Below are positions 60,018 through 64,000 of a DNA stretch of 64,000 nucleotides, in pieces. Position numbers and translations under genes: made by a program. Each line of letters starts with the position of its first letter. The stretch's first letter is position 1. Source of the stretch: Epithemia pelagica (taxonomy: Eukaryota > Bacillariophyta > Bacillariophyceae > Surirellales > Surirellaceae); contig OX337242.1 in NCBI GenBank assembly GCA_946965045.2, forward strand, positions 2,480,001-2,544,000, read 5' to 3'. The notes beneath the pieces are model-generated. The model did not search any database and had not been told where the DNA came from. It saw only the letters and a program-made list of their open reading frames with translations.

Positions 60018-61424
60018 TTAAGGTCCTAAGATAGGAGGAATCTGGATCATATTGTTCTGATACGCCCATACTTGTACTCGAGTGGAGAGTTTTTGTGTTT
60101 TCTTCAGATATCCATTGTCTCTAAGAAGTCCCAGTACGTTGGTAATTTGTCGAAAGTTGAAATTGGGAATCGCAATCACCTTCTCGTGGAAAAACTTGGA
60201 GCTCTTCCATTCTGTGTTTGGAGGAGAGTCAATCAGAGAGAGTATGACAGTGAATAGAGCCTGTCGGTCGGTTTCTATGTCGTCTTTCTTGATAAATGGC
60301 GTACTGGTAGTCCAGGTCAACACATCTGAAACAGTACGTTGGTTGACAATGTCCTTTTGCCATTTAGGTTGGGGAGTCGATCCAATACTATCAATAGGAG
60401 TATTGTTAATGAGGGGAAGCAGACGATTTTTTGTTCCTTGACGAGTGCCTTTGATGCGACGAGATATAAAAATGACAAGACCCTCTCCCCATTCATCCAT
60501 AGATCCTGTTTTGGGACGGATTTTCTGTAGTATCTTTTCTCGACAAAGGGGAATGTTGTCAAGATTATTGGCAACTTCTTTTATGTACCGATAGGGTTCG
60601 CTAACCATGATGGTCGTCGAAGCACCGCGTACATCCATATTTGCTTGTCTGTCAGACAGTACCGACCGAAAGGCTGTCCCACATAATATCATTCCACATT
60701 GGAACCACTTGCCCATGGTAATGAAGGCAACTCTCTCGATAAATGTCTTGGGCTTGGTGTTAGTCAGAACCATGGTGTTGCAGCGACCACCTGTTAAGAT
60801 CTCATCAACGATTATTCGGAACCCATGACGTTTTGACAGTGCTGAAATGGCCATAAGTGCCCGGGAACTTAATATGCTTCCATTGGAAGCTAGTATAAGT
60901 TCGAGGAATAATGTCGAAATAGGTTCGCATATACAGGATTGGTATATGCATCGTGCGTGTAACATCCTCATGCATTCGTCTTCATAGATGACCAGGGAGT
61001 CATCGTCCATTGTTCCCGGAATGTGGTAGGGTAGTGCAACGGTGTGTTTCCTTGCAACGGGAGATAGATGTTCTGTGTCGGGATGTGCAATGAATGAGGG
61101 ACCGTCGTTAATCTTGAACGTAGTAGTTGTCCAGGATTGTAGCGGGCCCTGGTCTCCGGCCACGTAGGAACCGCATGCTACCAAAACCGTGGAGGTGTTA
61201 CCTTCGCAAAGACTTGATATAGCGAAAAGGTTGGCATCAGAGCCGTTCGGGGTGAGCTTTTCAAAAGAGAAATTTCCTTGTGTGGTTTCAAGGACGCATT
61301 GTTTTAGTGCCTCTAGTGCTTGATAATCATCATCAATGAATGCAGTGTCGTATTTTCTTTTGTATGAAGATTGATCAATCAAAACAAATTGTTTTCCCCA
61401 ATTGTTGGCCAGGTCGTCTGACAT
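60018..61424 (-). CDS. Class-III aminotransferase-like protein with possible winged-helix tail
   Basis: About 468 residues from MSDDLANNW. The PLP fold-type I pattern of class III aminotransferases can be followed: TPNGSDANLFAIS (phosphate-binding S/T-G-S-D-A-N), FRIIVDEILTGGRC (Asp that contacts the PLP nitrogen), and VAFITMGKWFQCGMILCG (the Lys of the Schiff base, standard TLGKALGGG). SSRALMAISALSKRHGF precedes the Asp as in the family. The last about 100 residues (IAIPNFNFRQITNVLGLLR, then DNGYLKKT, then VQVWAY) look like a winged helix. The gene sits among transposase-like genes, an odd place for a metabolic enzyme. Substrate unknown. Confidence 0.6.
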   Translation of the reverse strand: MSDDLANNWGKQFVLIDQSSYKRKYDTAFIDDDYQALEALKQCVLETTQGNFSFEKLTPNGSDANLFAISSLCEGNTSTVLVACGSYVAGDQGPLQSWTTTTFKINDGPSFIAHPDTEHLSPVARKHTVALPYHIPGTMDDDSLVIYEDECMRMLHARCIYQSCICEPISTLFLELILASNGSILSSRALMAISALSKRHGFRIIVDEILTGGRCNTMVLTNTKPKTFIERVAFITMGKWFQCGMILCGTAFRSVLSDRQANMDVRGASTTIMVSEPYRYIKEVANNLDNIPLCREKILQKIRPKTGSMDEWGEGLVIFISRRIKGTRQGTKNRLLPLINNTPIDSIGSTPQPKWQKDIVNQRTVSDVLTWTTSTPFIKKDDIETDRQALFTVILSLIDSPPNTEWKSSKFFHEKVIAIPNFNFRQITNVLGLLRDNGYLKKTQKLSTRVQVWAYQNNMIQIPPILGP

Positions 61425-62075
61425 ATTGGGATTGTTACAAGCGGAAAAGCGGACCGGTAATGAATATACCAAACAAAGGGTTGCAAAATGTGAGAAGAAC
61501 GCGATATTACGTAGTATGGAAAGTGTGAAAGTAAAATGGTTGTTGACCCGGCGTGATGTGTTCCAGTCTGGCTCGGCAAATTGCTAAAATTTCAAATGGA
61601 AGTATATAGAGAGGGGAACAAAAATGATAGAGTCCGGCATGGACGTTATGGTTCGTAAAGTCCAATCTTTGTATCATATTTTAAGTAGCAGTCTTGCTTG
61701 CACTATGTATCACCACGCGCGAGATTTCGGAACTTTGCGCCAAATTGGCGATAATGGAGTAAGTGGCATAGAGTATAAGGGGTGCTCTACGATATGTGAG
61801 AGATACCAGATTATATGACGGTTGGTGTGTGAATTTGAAATTCACAAGAGTTGGTTTGAAAGAAAGATTAATTACTACCCGGCGTATATTATTCTTCTAT
61901 GTAGGGAAAATGTAGGGGAATAATAGACCAATGGTTTGTATTGGGGTTTAAATGTAGAATTTGAAATTGTGCATTGTCCTGTTCTCAGGAACCCAAATTG
62001 CGCAAACCAGGATACTTTTTTGTTGCTTGGTTCCTCATATAAGAAGTCTCCAAAGAGAGAGGAAAAATATTGACA
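61425..62075. other. Divergent promoter region, AT-rich
   Basis: Separates two divergent genes. Short frames only. No repeat or RNA gene recognised. Confidence 0.45.
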
Positions 62076-62693
62076 ATGGCATTGAATATCGATTACTTCA
62101 CTGGCAGGAATAAGGTGCCGGAGAAAATCCCACCGAAAATCGTTTACTTTTTGGCATTGGGCGAATCAGATCGCAAGAAGGGTTTTGAGTTTCTCCTGTC
62201 TTCTATGGTTACGGCGTTGGGGGATCCTCGGAAGGGAACTGACTTCGTTGAGTTAAAGAAGGACAAGGATCGAGTTTATGGATTCCCTACATTCATCTCT
62301 TCTTTATGTGGAGGGTTGGACAAGTCTGGGGATGGGTTATTGTTGGTACAACGTCAGTTTTACAACGTTGGGTTCAATCCGGGTGCGAAGGAGAATTTTC
62401 AACTTGGAAGTGACTTTCGTTGTCGTAGTGCATTCCTCATTGTTGTACGAGAGAAGGTGGTCGGCAAATTCCAAATTCTTCATCGCGAGATCTTCCACTT
62501 CGGTGACGACGGGTCAATGACTGTCAAGTATTGTGATAGCTGTGATCCTAAAGAGTATCCGAAGGAGATTTTCAAGATGCTGAATGTGCATGTGGAGGAT
62601 GCTTTTGTCGCGTCGACTTTGTACGGAATCAGTAAAGACAGTAAGGTTACCAACGATACGGTAGCAATCACGACGACTAATAATGGAATGTAG
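62076..62693 (+). CDS. Uncharacterised 205-residue protein
   Basis: Starts at the first ATG after a TTG (MALNIDYFTGRNKVPEK). A compact, mixed alpha/beta sequence with balanced charge (IVYFLALGESDRKKGFEFLL, then LLLVQRQFYNVGFNPG, then FLIVVREKVVGKFQILHRE), unlike the disordered neighbours, so probably a folded domain. No family recognised. Convergent with the gene at 63122 across a 430-bp repeat-rich gap. Confidence 0.5.
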   Translation: MALNIDYFTGRNKVPEKIPPKIVYFLALGESDRKKGFEFLLSSMVTALGDPRKGTDFVELKKDKDRVYGFPTFISSLCGGLDKSGDGLLLVQRQFYNVGFNPGAKENFQLGSDFRCRSAFLIVVREKVVGKFQILHREIFHFGDDGSMTVKYCDSCDPKEYPKEIFKMLNVHVEDAFVASTLYGISKDSKVTNDTVAITTTNNGM

Positions 62694-63121
62694 TGATTTA
62701 CGGTATACTATAGTTGATTGTTAAATCTTCTTCTCGTCGTTGTGTGTCTTGTGGACTCCTCTCTCGCTCTCTCTCTCTCGTCACAGCATGTCGACGACGA
62801 GACGAGAGAGATGTGAGAAAGACAACGCGAGAGATATGAGAGAGAAGAGAGAGAGAAAGAGAAAGATTTTGTACTATTCAGTATGATGGCGGTGTATAGT
62901 AAGTTTTATTTGGAATGTTGTGTTGTATAAACCAAATTCGGTATGGCATTGTTGGTTAGCCTTTACTCGGTATTTGGTTGACCAAATAAGTTGATAATCA
63001 GTATGATATGTTGAATATACAGCCTATTCAGTATGTAATGTTGAATAAAATTTAGATGTCGAAATGGAGGTTTATTCAGTACAAGAAAATCTGAATAAAA
63101 ATAAAATAGCGTTGAAAAGGT
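62694..63121. repeat. Simple-repeat hairpin and TATTCAGTA-type motif cluster (right cluster)
   Basis: A CT tract (62756-62780) faces a long GA tract (62801-62866), able to form an imperfect stem. Then, from 62873, TATTCAGTA or a one-base variant recurs about eight times (ctattcagtatgatgg, attcggtatgg, actcggtatt, aatcagtatgat, ctattcagtatgtaat, tttattcagtac, tctattcagtag). It is related to the cluster at 54050-54310. Confidence 0.75.
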
Positions 63122-63967
63122 CTATTCAGTAGCAAAGTAGTGTGCAGTGAAGTCACGGTCCTGACAAGCCAACAGGAACCTGGATTTGTCAGCCGGTTTC
63201 CACTTTTTATAGTCGTTCGTGTAGGCTTCTGTTGGGTATTTGGCAATGACCTCGTTCCATTTAGTGTCAATGTCCCGCTTGCAAGCCCGACAAAAATCGC
63301 GCAAACTATCTTCACAAGTCTGTTTCAGCACTTTGGCTATTCGAGATTCTTCATCGGCAAGCGAGGCCTTTCCCGTTATACTCAACAATGCACGTTCATT
63401 GAGTTCTTGGGACTCCCTGAACGCACGGAATGGGTTGAATTTTTGGAACGGCATATTCGTTGTGGTGGAAGGATTGGTGTTTTGTTCAGGTCCAGACGTT
63501 GTGGTGGTCGAGTGAGACGTCGTAGTGCCCGTCATAGTGCCGGTAGTTTGTTGGGCTTGTTTTGATAACAAGGAACCGATTGTTGAATAAGCCTTGTTGC
63601 TGAACTTTTTGACCATGTCCTTCAAGAAAAGGTCCTTTACTCGATTGGCATCGTTTTGGTCATACACACCCAACGACTGGAAGAATTTCCCAAACATATT
63701 TGTTGTCAACGGGTGTGCCATCAAGGCCTTTTCAGAATCATCGTTGAGAGAGCCACCATCGTCTCTTTTGCGTCGACCTTCCACCAAAAGTGTCTTGAAT
63801 TCCGCGAGAATCCGACGGATAAGTTTGCGTGGTCCACTTTTCAAGTCCTTGAAAGACATTCCCACTCTTTCCAATTGGGGAATGGTTTTGTCCCCGTTCC
63901 ATCTCTTGTCTCTTGGTGTTGTAAGCGTCACAGGGAGACATCCAATTGCTTCTTTCGTAGTTTGCAT
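63122..63967 (-). CDS. Uncharacterised helical protein (281 aa)
   Basis: Complete frame from the ATG at 63967. Mostly helical and charged (FKDLKSGPRKLIRRILAEFK, then MFGKFFQSLGVYDQND, then LKQTCEDSLRDFCRACKRDI), with a Thr/Ser linker (TTGTMTGTTTSHSTTTTSG, about residues 140-165). The ending is DKSRFLLACQDRDF...YFATE. No known domain. Its stop codon lies inside the last TATTCAGTA motif. Similar in layout (helical, linker, helical) to other genes of this region, but without clear sequence similarity. Confidence 0.5.
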   Translation of the reverse strand: MQTTKEAIGCLPVTLTTPRDKRWNGDKTIPQLERVGMSFKDLKSGPRKLIRRILAEFKTLLVEGRRKRDDGGSLNDDSEKALMAHPLTTNMFGKFFQSLGVYDQNDANRVKDLFLKDMVKKFSNKAYSTIGSLLSKQAQQTTGTMTGTTTSHSTTTTSGPEQNTNPSTTTNMPFQKFNPFRAFRESQELNERALLSITGKASLADEESRIAKVLKQTCEDSLRDFCRACKRDIDTKWNEVIAKYPTEAYTNDYKKWKPADKSRFLLACQDRDFTAHYFATE

Positions 63968-64000
63968 CCGGTGTGTGTGAGCACGGGCAAGATAGATCTG

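Overview
The window is nuclear DNA of a stramenopile alga, most probably a raphid pennate diatom. Four things point that way: a methylerythritol-phosphate kinase with an N-terminal extension that looks like a diatom bipartite plastid signal; a diatom-style heat shock factor; a DUF1996 secreted protein with a Pro/Thr/Ser stalk; and a Ty1/copia element with an algal type of protease motif. Genes carry few, short GT-AG introns (about 64 to 253 nt). The species cannot be named from sequence alone.

Layout. 1-5.3 kb holds ordinary host genes: the 3' part of a non-canonical poly(A)/uridylyl transferase, the plastid IspE/CMK gene with one intron, and a GT8-type glycosyltransferase. 6.5-10.3 kb holds a DUF1996 gene preceded by a broken copy. 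11.4-28.0 kb is a threefold tandem array of a two-gene cassette (gene A plus, gene B minus). Its units are joined by a repeated spacer, copies 1 and 2 share a gene-conversion-like tract, and copy 3 is decayed. A nearly intact, recently inserted copia element (18478-24431, target duplication ATCAT) sits at the junction of copy 2 and the next spacer. A 721-bp non-autonomous element with long terminal inverted repeats and strong palindromes follows (28101-28821). 30-37 kb is again host-like: a large disordered protein, SCO1, and HSF. The HSF 3' flank carries an array of five double-hairpin units.

From about 38.3 kb to the right edge the window becomes compact. Genes alternate strand in tail-to-tail pairs 30-46 bp apart, and many look mobile or chromatin-related. 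The central object is a MuDR-like element (44801-50762) bounded by a 49-bp perfect inverted repeat. It contains a Mutator-type transposase (now broken) and, convergent to it, a 2-oxoglutarate/Fe(II) dioxygenase that may belong to the TET/JBP group. An Nth-like HhH-GPD DNA glycosylase begins directly outside its right end. Dioxygenase plus glycosylase is the enzyme logic of oxidative DNA demethylation, so this is the best candidate for an undescribed system. Around it lie two large putative transposase-like proteins (40-44 kb and 57-60 kb), a class-III aminotransferase-like protein with a possible winged-helix tail (60-61.4 kb), acidic and Cys-rich proteins of unknown role, and two clusters of a TATTCAGTA motif near 54.1 and 63.0 kb.

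All domain calls were made by eye from motifs; no database search was run. Intron ends are proposed from GT-AG signals and reading frame only.
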